Source: Takifugu bimaculatus
Lineage: Eukaryota > Chordata > Actinopteri > Tetraodontiformes > Tetraodontidae
Direction: 5' to 3'
Assembly: GCA_004026145.2 (NCBI GenBank)
Contig: CP034994.1
Span: 10,274,025-10,338,024, forward strand
DNA: 64,000 nt
The first letter of the stretch is position 1, and each line of letters starts with the position of its first letter. This document shows positions 1 to 11,700 of the stretch, in pieces. A model generated the notes under the pieces. The model was not told the DNA's origin. It saw only the letters and a list, made by a program, of their open reading frames with translations, and did not search any database. Both the position numbers and the translations under genes were made by a program.

Positions 1-2659
1 TGTTCTGCAGCGTTACCGGCGTCGGGGGGGTGGGGGGGGGCTGACGCAGTTTAAAGTGAATTAGCTTCATGTTTCATGAACATTTATTGCTGCCCTGTGA
101 GTAAACCCATCCAGACGTTCTGGTGGAGAAAAGGCCAGAGGAGTCCCACATTTTATAACTTTTCCTCCATCAAACCTCACTTTACACCAGTTAAAGTCAT
201 CAACAGGTCGAAGGGTCCCGCTGCGCTTACAGAAATAAGGTTCCTGCCGTAAATCTCCGCTCGTCCGGAGCCCGCGCTGACAGGAGTCACGGTAATTGAG
301 GTAATGTCATGCTTAAATGGAGGTTTTAATTGTCATGGGTCTGAGTAAGGTGGCGTGAAGATGGAAGAGAGCGAAGTTCCTGTGGAAATATCACCAGACT
401 GATGGAGAACTGAGGGTCGCTGCTTGGGAACACAGCAAATGGATTTTTCCATGATGCATTCCAGTGTTTTAAGCCCAGGGGGTTGATAAATCTCAACAAA
501 GCCTCCATCTGTGTCATTTAGTTACCCAGAACCAAACCCAGAACCTTCCTGTTAAGTGCTAACCGGTTTTTTACATCTTAGCAGCTCATACTGGGTCTAA
601 CTAATCTAAAAATAGTCAGAATCTTTGGATTTTGGTCCCTACAGCTATGAAGCAAAGGCAGATTTGACCATTTGTTCTGACTGACAGCAGCTAATCCAAT
701 ACGACGCGATCAGAGGGACCACCAGTGTGCGTCTCATCTTAGGTCAAACTCAAATGGAATTTCCTGCCTCTGTGCCTCTGCTCTCTCATGAACAGAACAA
801 AGTTTTCCTCCGTTATCTCTGTTAAACATTTGATGGATGATCACTTGAGCAGAGTCCTTAATTGGCTGCTTGAAGAAGAGCAGCAGCCTCTCATCCTGCC
901 CCCAACCCTTGAAGGAAAAAATAGCCGGTTGCAGACGTACTTTGTCTCTAAAGACGTTTCTAGATATTTTTAATGAAGTGAACCGTTGACACCTTGTTTA
1001 CTTTTCGAACAAACCTGTGCACATTTCCTGCCCTTGTAGCTTTGTTTGGAGGGGTCAGGATGCTAACAGACGCTAAAAAGCAAAACAGCTAAATTCAAGA
1101 CTCAAACCTTAAGATTTAATTTTCCCAGGTGACAACGTGGGCGTCTTCAGTCACTGGTTGCGACCAGTCGGGGGAGGAAACAGGCCTCACAGCTCCCAAA
1201 CAGGCCTCACAGCTCCCAACTCACTATTTCACATACACCCCCTGGACGAACTCTCCCGGCGTGTCCGACACGGGCCGACGGTACAATCATGCCGGGGAAC
1301 AATGGCGCAGACACTGCCGGAGAGTATCGGCTGCTTCCCTCCGCTGAAAGCCCTGTCCATCTTACCTCAGCAGGCCTTATCAGGTAATTAACGCCATGAA
1401 TGGAGGTTTAATGACGCTCACATCAACCTGGCTTAAAAGGAAGTCGAATTAAAGATGCTATCTGGACATGTAATAATGCGGGAGGAGCCGGGGCGGCTGG
1501 CCCGAGCATCAATGTCATCGTTGTGCTGATCAGGCAGCGAGAGCCCTGCTCCTGCATGATGAGAGCCCCTTAAGGCCCCCGGAAGCTCCCCGACTCCTCC
1601 TGACTTGCCTGTCTCGGTCTCTGTGGCTGATGAAGAGCGGTTCACTCTCAGTAATTGGGTTGTGACCCGCGCCAACGAGCCCGTGTTACAATTTGTACTC
1701 GCACCGGAGGATTGGAGTAGAAAAAGGTTGAAATAATGGGTTGGAGACGTGCCGATAACTTTTCACCTGGAAATTAAACTGCGGTGCCTCCGAAAACCCC
1801 CGGACGATTAAAACGGCCACGTCGTCGGAAAGCAATTAAGTCAAAAATGGGAGTCGGGGAAGAGTTGAAGTCAGCAGTTGAGCTGTCAGCGTCGGAGGCG
1901 AGCGGTGTCATATTTATCAGGAGACGACACCGAACCAGTAATCTTAATCTGGGACTGTCTGTCAGAGGGCCGTGTTGTGGATTTCTGAGCCGCAGAAGCA
2001 CAAAGCGAAGGCTGACAAGCCTCCGACTGTTGGGGAGAAACCCGGATCAGCAACAGCAAAGGCGACGACTCGTGCTGCGTGTGGCAAACCCGCCCGGCAA
2101 ACACGGAATATCTTAACCCAGCGGCTCCAGGACCAGATCTGAAGGACGCTGACATGTCAGACACAATCTCTGTAGTTTCACTTTGTTCGTGTGGAGTCTG
2201 GTGTGAGAGAAACTACAAACACATTCCAGGCCAGCAAATGCGGCGGGAAAATCTTCCTTCTAACAAGGAGAAACCCTGAGGAGGACCAGGCCAGACCGGT
2301 TTAAACCAGTAAAACCTGCCCTCCAGTGCGCGTGGAAAACAAGCTGCAGCATCGATGAAAACATCGGCACACTTGATGCCTGCTGGAGGAAAACAGATTC
2401 CCGGTAATACGAGCGCTGTGGGCAGGGAAGGGTTGGGGGGAGGTTTAATAATGGGAAAACTCTGTGCTGGATTTCTTTCATTTTTTTGTCTTTGGTATTT
2501 ATTGTCTTGAACGTGCCCTCTCCTTTCTTTTCCAATGAAAAGCCATTACTAATAGGTGGAGCGTGAAGGCCACAGGGGCCGATGGGCACAAGCGTATCTG
2601 AAGGACAGGACAGAGAAGCCAGACAGCCGCGAGCTTTTAATACTTAATTCATTGATGGC
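1..2659. other. Upstream intergenic DNA, no gene recognised
   Basis: Short ORFs occur on both strands but none has a recognisable domain, codon bias or paired splice signals. Visible features are a G-rich run near 26-40 and one exact 20-bp tandem duplication (1181-1220, listed separately). The rest appears to be unique-looking non-coding DNA. Conserved regulatory elements could be present but cannot be identified from one sequence. Confidence 0.6.
1181..1220. repeat. 20-bp tandem duplication, two copies
   Basis: Two adjacent 20-bp units beginning CAGGCCTCACAGCTCCCAA differ only at the last base (A against C). This looks like a recent slippage or local duplication. No function is suggested. 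Confidence 0.85.
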
Positions 2660-2816
2660 CAGATAATTCCTAAACCTAATGCTCACTAATGGACAGACGG
2701 CATTTTGCATGTATTATTCCGATCCAATCCTCCGTTTTGCTGATTTATCACAACCGTCCACTATTGACGGGGAAGCGGCCTTCAGTTATTATGGTCCCCG
2801 ACTGTGGAACAGCCTG

Positions 2817-2960
2817 CCGGAGAACCTCAGGGCCGGAGAACCTCAGGGCCGGAGATCCTCAGGGCCGGAGATTCTCAGGGCCGGAGATCCTCAGGGCCGG
2901 AGAACCTCAGGGCCGGAGATCCTCAGGGCCGGAGAACCTCAGGGCCGGAGATCCTCAGGG
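2817..2960 (+). repeat. 16-bp minisatellite (9 units) inside the LINE ORF
   Basis: Nine consecutive 16-bp units of the form CCGGAGAWCCTCAGGG, with A/T variation at the eighth base and one C-to-T change in unit 4. A single unit encodes the P-E-N-L-R part of the LINE C-terminus, so the ancestral element presumably had one copy. Eight extra units add 128 bp, which is not a multiple of three, so the expansion shifts the frame between the WNSLP and FKKRLKT segments. The AA and AT variants partly alternate (units 5 to 9), suggesting that two-unit blocks were also duplicated. Confidence 0.9.
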
Positions 2961-3227
2961 CCGCAGAGACTACTGAGATTTTTAAAAAAAGGCTCAAGAC
3001 ACACCTTTTTAATCAGGCCTTTAATTGATTTTTTCATTTCTTTTAAGCTCTAAAGCTATTAAGCTATTTTACTTGATATTTTTACTGTTTTACTCCCTTC
3101 AGTTTTTTAGTTTTGTGGCGGTACCCCCTGTGGTCATGGACCGTGGCCTCGCCCGGCCTGGTTGGCCCCCCCAAAGGTGGCGTCTCCCTCTCCTCAGGTC
3201 TCAGTGCCCGGCCATGTCTCAGCTTGT

Positions 3228-3345
3228 TTGTATGTGTGGGTGTGTGTGTTTGAGTGTGTGTATGCATGTGTGTGTGTGTATCTGTGTGTGAGTGTGAGTG
3301 TGTATATGAGTGTGTGTGCTTATATATCTCATGTATGCATATATG
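3228..3345 (+). repeat. Degenerate (TG)n tract in LINE 3'UTR
   Basis: Interrupted TG/TATG alternation covering about 115 bp inside the 3'UTR of the LINE fragment. Open frames over it on both strands are low-complexity Val/Cys or Thr/His repeats and are not genes. Confidence 0.85.
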
Positions 3346-3490
3346 TGGGGGTGGGAGGGTCAGGTTTTTTTCTTGTCCTTCTTCTTGATTCTCTTGTTTC
3401 TTGATTTTCCTGTTTCTCTTTGTTGTTTTTATCCTTTGTGAGGCACTTTGTGCTACCCAGGGTATGAAAAGTGCCATATAAATAAAGACT

Positions 3491-3540
3491 GAATTGAATT
3501 GAATTGAATTGAATTGAATTGAATTGAATTGAATTGAATA
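3491..3540 (+). repeat. (GAATT)n tail of the LINE
   Basis: Nine GAATT units followed by GAATA, directly after the AATAAA-containing end of the LINE. Short 3' tandem tails of this kind are characteristic of L2/CR1-type LINEs and mark the 3' terminus of the insertion. Confidence 0.93.
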
Positions 3541-4685
3541 TTGAGGCGGGAGGTTTCGTCCCTGGACCTGGACCCTCGCCGTCCATACCTTGACATTTGC
3601 AGTTTTGCAAAGGTACATTCACCTTAGCGAAGTTTACGTCTAACAACTCTGCAGCCATGGCCTCTGATCGCTGCTTTACTGCCTCCTAAAGACACCATCT
3701 TTACATTGAAGAGGAGAACAGGCGAAGTTGTATATATAGAATGGGAAAGAGGGAGCAATCAAAAGGAGCGCAGGAAGAGAGTTATCCTTCCATTGAACAC
3801 CACTTCTTTTTCTTCGGCGGCAGAGGGGAGATTTCATTGAAAGGCTGTTGCGGACTATTGATCGGCCCTCAGGGATGGATTCTGTGAAGCCAAGGATGAA
3901 CAGTGAGTGAGAAAAAAGCGAGGTGGAGGGATCCATGCAGAGAGAGAAACACAGAGGCTTTCAGCGTTGTTACAGGAAGGGAAGAGCCAGAGAGAACGCC
4001 GAGCAACAAAAGGAGAGAAAGACGACTAAACGGATGGTCTGTGGATCAAGTTTCCTTCTCCGCTGGTCAACCATCTCTGAAACAGCTCGCCGGGCTCACC
4101 GCTCCTCGCTCGGGGAGGTGGAAAACGAAGGATTCCACCTAAAAATTGAGCTAAAAAAGGGAATTGTTGTAGCAACTGAGGGCTGAACAGTATTGTGATC
4201 ACAATACAAAAACTCCTGCTACATCTGGGCTGGGTGGGCATATGGGGGGGCGGGGGGGTGGGGGCGGTAGGGCTCTATGCTCTGGGTGAGGGGGTGTGGG
4301 TTTTGTAGCCTCTGGCCCTTGTACGCTGGTGCCTGGGGTGCCTGGATTCTGGGGGGAGTTGGGAGTGTGACGTCCCTGATCATCTGGTGCTGACACCTTT
4401 TGCTGCAGGGGCCCTTTCAGTGGTCCTTTGCTGTTCTGGCTCGGGGTCGGGATCGTGGGCGTCCATGGGACGGTCTTTTGGTTTCTTCTACCCCGGGGTG
4501 GGGTCACTGGGCGGGCTGTGTCCCGGTGTAATGTGGCTATGTTTATACGAATGTCTGTAAAAGTCTGTTGTACTGGCCTTTTTTCTTTTTCAATTCTTCC
4601 TCTTTTCTATTCTTTCTTTCTTAGTTTTTCTTAGTTTGTGTTATTTATTTGTACACAAAACAATACAAAAACACTGGCCTTGAAC

Positions 4686-4706
4686 TGTGTGTGTGTGTGT
4701 GTGTGT
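4686..4706. repeat. (GT)n microsatellite
   Basis: A short uninterrupted GT dinucleotide run of about ten units. Confidence 0.9.
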
Positions 4707-4809
4707 ACATATATACAAAGTAATGCGCTATTTTTTGTATTTTCGAAAGCACAGCTGAAAACACAACATTAACATGACATAAACATTAGTCAAGGACATA
4801 CTGTATGTT

Positions 4810-4867
4810 TGTGTGTGTGTGTGCGTGTGTGTGTGTGTGTGTGGTGTGCGCGTGTGTGTGTGTGTGT
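4810..4867. repeat. (GT)n microsatellite with GC interruptions
   Basis: GT alternation of nearly 60 bp with GCGTGT and GGTGTGCGCG interruptions. Alternating purine-pyrimidine DNA of this kind can adopt Z-DNA. It is a typical fish microsatellite. Confidence 0.9.
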
Positions 4868-5033
4868 AGCCCAGACGTGTCCATTTTGCTCACGTGCTCT
4901 GAACATTGTCATCATCAACCTTGGAAAATGACAGCAGCGTCCTAAGGTGTCAACATGGTCTCACAGCTATGACAAAGTTAGCGGTCGACATCAGTGACAC
5001 GAAGGTGTCTCGGAGGACCGGACTTGGACCGAG

Positions 5034-5070
5034 CTGAAGGGTGGGGTCCCCAGAGTCCCCCACCCTTCAG
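5034..5070. repeat. Perfect 13-bp inverted repeat (hairpin)
   Basis: CTGAAGGGTGGGG (5034-5046) and its exact reverse complement CCCCACCCTTCAG (5058-5070) flank an 11-bp spacer. The spacer plus inner bases contain a further GGGGTCCCC self-complement. As RNA from either strand it would form a stable GC-rich stem-loop. It lies 22 bp beyond the stop codon of the possible - strand exon at 5092-5248, where it would fall in the 3'UTR. It is not a histone-type stem-loop. Confidence 0.85.
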
Positions 5071-5091
5071 CGTCTAATGAGTCCTGTAACT

Positions 5092-5248
5092 CTACCGGCT
5101 CCCCGAGGACAGCAGCAGAGCCTTGGACCCGTCCTGGGTGAGCGTGTACACCGCCGGACCGCAGCCGTCCTCCAGGGTCACACCCAGCTCTGATGGATCA
5201 CGTCTCAGATAGGGGACGGCCGGGCCCTTCCCCTGTCTTCGGGTGGAT
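5092..5248 (-). CDS. Possible terminal coding exon or gene fragment, unknown product
   Basis: On the - strand a frame runs from about 5248 down to a TAG at 5092-5094. It encodes about 52 residues, including SELGVTLEDGCGPAVYTLT and a C-terminus LLLSSGSR. Codon third positions are almost all G or C, as in many fish coding exons, unlike the surrounding DNA. Just upstream on the - strand is a pyrimidine-rich stretch (GTGTGTTTTTTTCCGCTGAAG) that would serve as a 3' splice site near 5249; a second AG lies slightly further in. I do not recognise the protein. No partner exon was found, so it may be a decayed fragment, a last exon whose upstream exons are unrecognised, or a chance open frame. Confidence 0.25.
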
Positions 5249-8080
5249 CTTCAGCGGAAAAAAACACACATGCACCTAAAAAAAATCCTGGCACACATGA
5301 AGTTGGACAGTGACCTTGTCCATGACCACACGAGCTGTCTCCCATTGGGAGCCTGTAAAAAGAGAAAGGGGCTGATGATGAAATGCAGCGATTGTCCCCT
5401 GATAGATTGGGGACAAGGCCCCTAATCGTTCTTGATGTCATGTGGATGACCTCCCAGGATGGAGAATACAGATTCATCACCAGCAGCTATACTATCATTC
5501 ACCATCCACTAAATCATGCTCGTGATGTAGTGCACAGCTTTGCCATAAATACCTGATGAAATTCCCCATCAAGCGCTATTCTCTGTAACCCGGATCTCCG
5601 CTGACGCCGCCACCCCGTTATTTATCATTCCCGACAGAACGTCTTCCGGGGCGCGGCGCCTTTTTAAAGAACACGGATGCTTAGTCAGATTTGCCGAGGA
5701 ACTGCGGGGGAGGAGGGGGATAAAGGAGTAAACAAAAAGATTAGATTAGATTAGGTGTGTGTTTGTGCGATGAAAAGGGAAGCAAGTAGTTGCTGGGCGC
5801 TATCACGTCCCCGTGGGCTCATTCTTCAGAGATAAATCGGCCCCCCGAGGACTGATGCCATCCCGCGGTGCAAACGCAGGCGGGAAAAGGATCTGACTTT
5901 CCAACCAGATTAATCGTTATCTCTGAAATTACCCATCCGGCCCGCGCTCGGGTCGGGTTACACGTGAGGAACGTCTCCCCTCAAATTCACAGATTTCCGA
6001 CTTTAATTTTCACTGGCGGAGGACGACCCACTCGGGTCACACTGACATTTGCACGTTGTGACGAGAACACCGTGTCTCAAAAGGAAAACCGGAGTCGGAC
6101 GTGGTTTTTTTTAATGCTAATAGGCAGCAGCCCTTGGTGTTTGGTAGCCAGGTAATCGGGATTGCGCGCTGCACTCTCCGGCTGTTAGCATATCTGAGGG
6201 CCAACGCTGTGTGCTCGACCTTGTGTTCCCTCTGATTCCACACCTGCAGAGTTCATCTGCATGAATCCGGCGCGGTCGTGCACGGGTGCGGTCGTGCACG
6301 GCCGCGGCGATGCTCCGTGTAACGTGACGGTGCCCTCTGCGTGGGCTGTTACGCTGCTGCATAACCTCACTTTAAAAATCACATTCCGGTAAATCCGAAT
6401 TCAATTTCTGGAATCCTGAGAGGAAATATCCCGATGACACGCCGCCCCGGGATTCCACCGGCCGCCCTGGTGCCCGACGCGTCGACTCCTGCGCTCATTT
6501 CTCCTTCTCATTTCCATCGTTGGCAGGAAGGTCACGCAGGAGAACCCAAATGGTTCCTGCAACCGTCCGTCAGGTTTAGAAAATCCTCGATGTGCTTTAA
6601 CGCTGAGGCTAACGCGGAATCATCGTCTTTCTCTCCTGCACGTGGCCCCAGATTCCATCAGGAGACTCGGTGACTTTCACAATGTTCTCCTCTGCAACTG
6701 TGGATAGAGCTTCTTTTATTCTGGAGTTCATCCATTGCCGGGCAGCGAGAAAAGAGAGCGTTTGTGCACATTTGAGTCGGGTTTTGCTGCTCAGTGTAGG
6801 AGGAACGCTCCCTAATGATCCGCTTCTAACTTTGACTGCTCCGTCCTTGTGCTTTTAGATTCGAGTGTCGTGTTTGACACCGTCGATCAGCCCGTCCTCC
6901 TGCAACTCTGAAGCGCTTTCCAAGGTGCCATCCTTTGTCAGAAAGAAAAACATCTTTTTTATTTCAGGGTTTTGATGAAAATATTCTGATAGCTGGAGAT
7001 TTTCTCTGGCAGCAGATGGGTAAACGATGCAAATGTTGCACCTGCTAACGGAGGCCTGCAGTGGTTAGCATGCGCTACACTGGGAGGGGCTTATGGACCA
7101 CCACCTTCCGCCGGTCCAGGGAGAATCCGAGGATCCCTAATTAGTAACTGTGCTGAGCAGGAACACGAGCACGACATTGATCATCAGGGTCCCGCTCGGT
7201 CTTCCCTGACCTCTGCATCGTGTCACGGCGCCGCCCACCAAAGCACGGCGCCTAATTTCTGCTCCACGTATCGCTGACCTCTGAAATATGAAGTCTCTGG
7301 TGTCGGGCCGGTTCGTTAACAGCAACGCTCGCCTTTCCTCTTATTGGAAAACTGTTGCTTTTTCCGTGCTCCCTCACTCGGATCGATAAGGTCTAATGCA
7401 TTGACTTGCAAAGAACTGTTGCCTGTTGCAGATCCGGAGAGGTCTGGTGCCCTGTTTATTGATCCGCGGGGTGATTTACAACTCCACAGTCCTACAATGG
7501 ACTTCTTTTTCATTAAGATTAAGCATTTCCATCATGTGGCAATGACGTCTGGATGAATATGGTGAACTACACCTCCTCTTTCGGAGATGGAAGCCATATA
7601 TCCTGGTTCCTGAAACTGGAGCAGTGGAGCCACAGCTCACTGGCTCGGAGCTTTAACACCTGACCTGGTGTTTCTGTGCAGATGTTCCAGCAGGATCAGG
7701 CGCTGTTGTGAGCTCCGTTTCCAGGCGCACGGGTCCGCTCTGCCGCATAAACAACCCGGCTGGTGCATAAAGAAGGAAGGTGGCAGGAGGTGCAGCGGTG
7801 TGGATCGCTCTGTGTTGTAGGAGTTATTGACTGATCTGAGTTCCAGAGGATTTTCCTGCAGTTCTTTTCTTGTTTAAAATATTTCTTCTTCTTCTTACGG
7901 ATCCAGTGGCAGAACGCTGCTTTGAAGCCAGGTGGCCCCCCACCCCCACGGTCATGTGCTGTGGGGGGGTGCTAATGCAAAGCAGCTATAGTACCAATTG
8001 CTAATACATGATTCCAATCATCAGTTCATTAGAAAAGATGAACATTTGACATGGCTTTCCTTTAGAACTGTTGTTCTCCT
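5249..8080. other. Intergenic DNA, no gene recognised
   Basis: About 2.8 kb with no domain, no convincing exon and no mobile-element end. Small features include a TTGTCCCC/GGGGACAA inverted repeat (5392-5416), a TTAGATTAGATTAG run near 5741, and a direct repeat of GCGGTCGTGCACGG near 6273-6302. Nothing else is supported. Confidence 0.5.
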
Positions 8081-8240
8081 CTGGGTCCCAGAAGCGTCCC
8101 AGTTCTGGCCTCCAGGCGTTGTGTGAGTTCTCCTCCTGCCTGCGTGGGGTTTCACCTGCAGCCAGGTCGGGCAGATTGGAGACTCTAAATTAGCCCTGCT
8201 GGAAATGAATGAAATGAATGGAAAAGGGTTTGAATCCAAC
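8081..8240 (+). repeat. Fragment of a dispersed fish repeat
   Basis: The stretch with GTGTGAGTTCTCC, CTGCGTGGGGTTTCACC and GAGACTCTAAATTAGCCC resembles a very common fish interspersed sequence (a TTCTCC...GTGGGTTT...GACTCTAAATTGCCC series). A second fragment in the opposite orientation lies near 18190-18240. The copy is degraded, its class is uncertain and the edges are approximate. Confidence 0.5.
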
Positions 8241-8703
8241 CAAGATCCTCAACATTCGCTATGATGTGAGACTCGTGTAACTCATTCTGACCCTGTTTGT
8301 CCTGATAAGTCCTGCTGAACCCTCCACAGTCCTGCAGCGCCCACAAGTCATCACAGGAGCGGTAAATCAGAGAGCGGCCTTGCAGGAGGGCTGGTTGGGT
8401 GAAACCTGCCCGGTTGCCTCTTGTTTGCAATTCAGATCCCAGTTTTTGCTTCACTGGATGAAAATGACATTCTGTACACATGCACCGCATCGGCTTCTCT
8501 CTGTTTCTGTAATAAATACAGACAGGAACCACTTTCCTTGTATATGACACCAGAAAACACAAGTAAAAGACTCCAGCGCTGCATATTTAAGGAATTTATG
8601 GTAGCCAGCGGTTTTAGATATGCACACAGCATTAAATACTGAGACAAGGGACCATTAAAATATAGGTTTTTGGTATTCAAACCATCACTCTGACATGGAG
8701 GGT

Positions 8704-8741
8704 CTGTGTGTGTGTGTGTGTGTGTGTGGGGGGGGGGGGGT
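8704..8741. repeat. (GT)n tract followed by a G run
   Basis: About 24 bp of GT alternation followed by a G run of about a dozen bases. The ORFs across it are low-complexity. Confidence 0.9.
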
Positions 8742-11700
8742 CTTACCTGCACGGCTGCTTCAGTCCACGTGTAAAATGTGATGGTATGAGGGAATGCAGG
8801 AGGAAGACTGTCTGCTGGCCGTGTTAATTTGATTTGGTATGCTCAAAATCAATACCGGCACGAACAAATACGCTGTCATTCGCTGCCTCTGAGTGGTGCC
8901 GCCATTAGAGCGATTATCTTTACAACCGAGCAGCCTGTCAAACAGACATAAAGAGCAATCAGCTGCAGACATTACTTTTAATTATCCCTCTCCATCCTTT
9001 AAAAAAAAAAACAGAGCCAGGATTTGGCTGCACTCACAAGAATCTATCTGGCGAGGTGCTTTAGCAGGATCCCCGCTCAAACCCCGAGGACGGGACGCGT
9101 TCGCTGGACAATGTGTAGGTACAGAGCGAAGGTAAATAAATAATAAAGGGATGAAGGGAAGCCTAAGCAGACGGCTGATGAAGCTGATCAGAGGGAGGGA
9201 GCCAGGCTGGTCCTCTCTGATGCTGTCAGCAGGGTGCAGGGGTTAGCGGTGATTAAAACTGCTTTCCTTTTAGCTGTCAGCAAACAGGAACACACACATG
9301 CACGCACGCACGCGCGCGCACGCACGCATGCACGCGGCTATCTCTGAACTGCCTTACAAATAAACAGCTTAAGCTCTTGTGATGTGCAAAAAAAAAGATG
9401 ATTTCTTTTCCCTCACTCAGCTGAGATCGACGTTTTTTGACTGGCTCTGCGTTTCTGTGTGTTTGAGTTGGAGTTGACCGCTTCCTGAGGAGGTGGAGAG
9501 GGAGTTTTAAAGTTGGGGGGGGTGGGTGGTGCTCCCCTCAGATGGCCGCTGCTGCCTCCGTTTCACTGGTGGGAGAGGAAGCGTCACAGTGGAAGGCTTC
9601 CACCCTTCCTGCCATATTTCCCCCCATGTCGCCACCTTATTGCTTCCCATCCACATCCCACATCCCAAGGTCCGACTGCCCTGGGTGGGCCATCGTTTTG
9701 CCTCTGGAGCAGAATCACAGTGCAGTTCTATTAGGATTCTGTTACACCTGAGAATGAGGAGAACCCAACTTTAAATTCATAAAACTGCATCCTGAGACCG
9801 GCTGCAAACAGACTTCAGCTCTGCAGGTTTTTAAAATCCGTATTTTATGCAGAAAAGCAGCCTTTAGTCCAGGAGTCAGATAACTAATCGTGTTCACTCT
9901 GCTGCGGCTGCCAGCGTGCTCCCGGGCAGAGGGGTAGAATGACGAGGGGTGGAATGATGATGTCGACGCGAGGGTCTCTGGGGAGGAGACGAGATGACTG
10001 AGAAGAGCTGCTGAGTGATATTATCAGGCTCTGGCTGCCGAAGCTTCTCCAGCTCCCCCTCCTCCGTCTGCACGCTCAACATCTCCTCCTGTTGTGGTTG
10101 TGATCTCGGTGTGTCTACGAGGGCCCTCGTTACGCGTCATCTGCATGTACGTCCTCATGTGGGGTGGGGGGGGGGGGGTGTCTGCTACACACAGGAACAA
10201 AGTAGGAATATATTGATCTGGAAAAACAACAGCATTCGCTGTATTCACACGTGCACGGTGCAAATTCAGGGTCATAATGCTGAAAACAGCTGCAGCTAAG
10301 TTAAAGATTCCCTCTGCACAAGCGTTTTAAATTACCCGTCCGAATGTTTAAAACATATAACACGGGGTGTTTGAATGGGCTTGACTGGAGTGGAAAAAAG
10401 ATGTTAATATATTCAATGAGCTATTACCGGAGACGTTAATAGAACTAAACTGTGCGAATTGTCACCCCTGGAAAGAAAGAAAGCCAGCACACTTAATTAA
10501 AGGAAAACTAAGGGAACGCGTTCAGATCGGCAGCGTGAGATGTGCTACTGACGACCGCTGAGACGAATCCTCCGACGTTTGCAGCTACGATGGCTGGAAG
10601 TCGGCCTCCTGTTTTGCTAACGAGCAGGTTGAGGAAAGACAAAAATGCTGATAAACTGCAGAATTGGGAAGGAAATGAAAGGTTGTGGAAGTGAGAAACG
10701 GGCGTGAACGAGCCCTCGGAGAGCAGGTGGAGAGAAGAGGAGGAGGAAAACAAAGATAAAGATTTTGATAAGGGTTTATTGCCCTGCCGCCCCCTCCGCT
10801 CCGTCTTCCATCACTCCTCGTCTGGAGATAAAAACCAAAATGAATTAGCTTTCAGTCGTCGGCAGAGAAAGGTGCCGTTTCTGTAATAAAGCCGCGACGT
10901 CGGTGCCGTCGGGGCAGCAGCGGGTCGTATTTCAGGAGATCGCCAGTGAAATATCAGGCCACAGAGGAGCACTGCGATCCAAAAGAGCCTCACCGGCACC
11001 GCTAACCTGCAGCATCAACAGGTTGTCAGATCAGAAAACACGCTAGCACCACAGAGAAGAGCAGCTAAAGGAACACACACGCAGCATATGCTCCCACATC
11101 CCTTCAGGGACATATGTATGCCCCCCCCCCCCGCCTCCCCGTGGCTGCACCAAGCTCAGCTCCACATATGGTCATTGTTCATAACCCCCCCCTCCCCCAC
11201 TACACCCCTCCACTCAGCGTGGAGCGTTCGCTTCAGCTTTAAATCCAGGAGGAGACTCGGGGAGATGGCTGTGGATCCGGGGGCCGTCGGACCACAGCCA
11301 AAAGTTGGAGTGGGCCCCCGTTGTGACCCCCCTGCCTGGAGGAAATGACACAGGTTTTGGGCTTAGGCAGCTTGCACCTTGGAGTAATTACCTTTTATGT
11401 CCAGATTTGACTGAAATGGTCTTCCTGACTCACGCCCCCCGCCCCCCCCCCCCCAATCATCTCCAGGTAATTGAGCTGCCGATAACGCTCAGCGGACTCC
11501 ATTCAAACACTCATTCCACCAGTTAAAGTCAAATAATCAATTAAAGCCATGATCAGAACCTGAAATATTAATCTCCGTGTTTCCAGGGGCCGTATTCGGC
11601 TAACTACAGGATAATGATATATTGCAGGCAATATTACAGCCCCCACGGGAGCTCTTCAACCCCCCCCCCCCCCCCCACCCCTTCCCCGCCTTTGACTCCA

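Larger units (their letters stand above)
2660..3540 (+). mobile_element. 3' fragment of an L2-type (Maui-like) LINE
   Basis: The + strand encodes the degraded C-terminus of an L2-clade reverse-transcriptase ORF. There is an AFSYYGPRLWNSLPENLRA segment (about 2780-2832), then EIFKKRLKTHLFNQAFN ending in TGA at 3026-3028. The W-N-S-L-P and F-K-K-x-L-K-T-x-L-F pattern is the usual end of fish L2 ORF2. A 3'UTR follows, ending in GTGCCATATAAATAAA and a (GAATT)n tail, again typical of fish L2 elements. The copy is strongly 5'-truncated, as most LINE insertions are, and the start given is approximate because the left edge is eroded. The reading frame is broken by an internal minisatellite (2817-2960). 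Class assignment rests on family knowledge; a RepeatMasker comparison would name the subfamily. Confidence 0.82.
3541..5033. other. Non-coding DNA, G-rich and TG-rich, possible degraded repeat
   Basis: Directly after the LINE tail lies ordinary-looking DNA, including a short possible - strand coding start at 3589-3658 (see findings). From about 4225 to 4520 the + strand is very G-rich, then becomes T-rich (4580-4660) and ends in ACAAAACAATACAAAAACAC and TG repeats (4686-4706 and 4810-4867). That arrangement resembles the 3' region of another degraded retroelement, but no coding remnant supports it. Confidence 0.4.

Noticed and set aside
8215..8240. B-box-like GGGTTTGAATCCAACC, possible tRNA or tRNA-SINE
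   Set aside because: No A-box at proper spacing and no cloverleaf could be drawn. It belongs to the dispersed repeat fragment.
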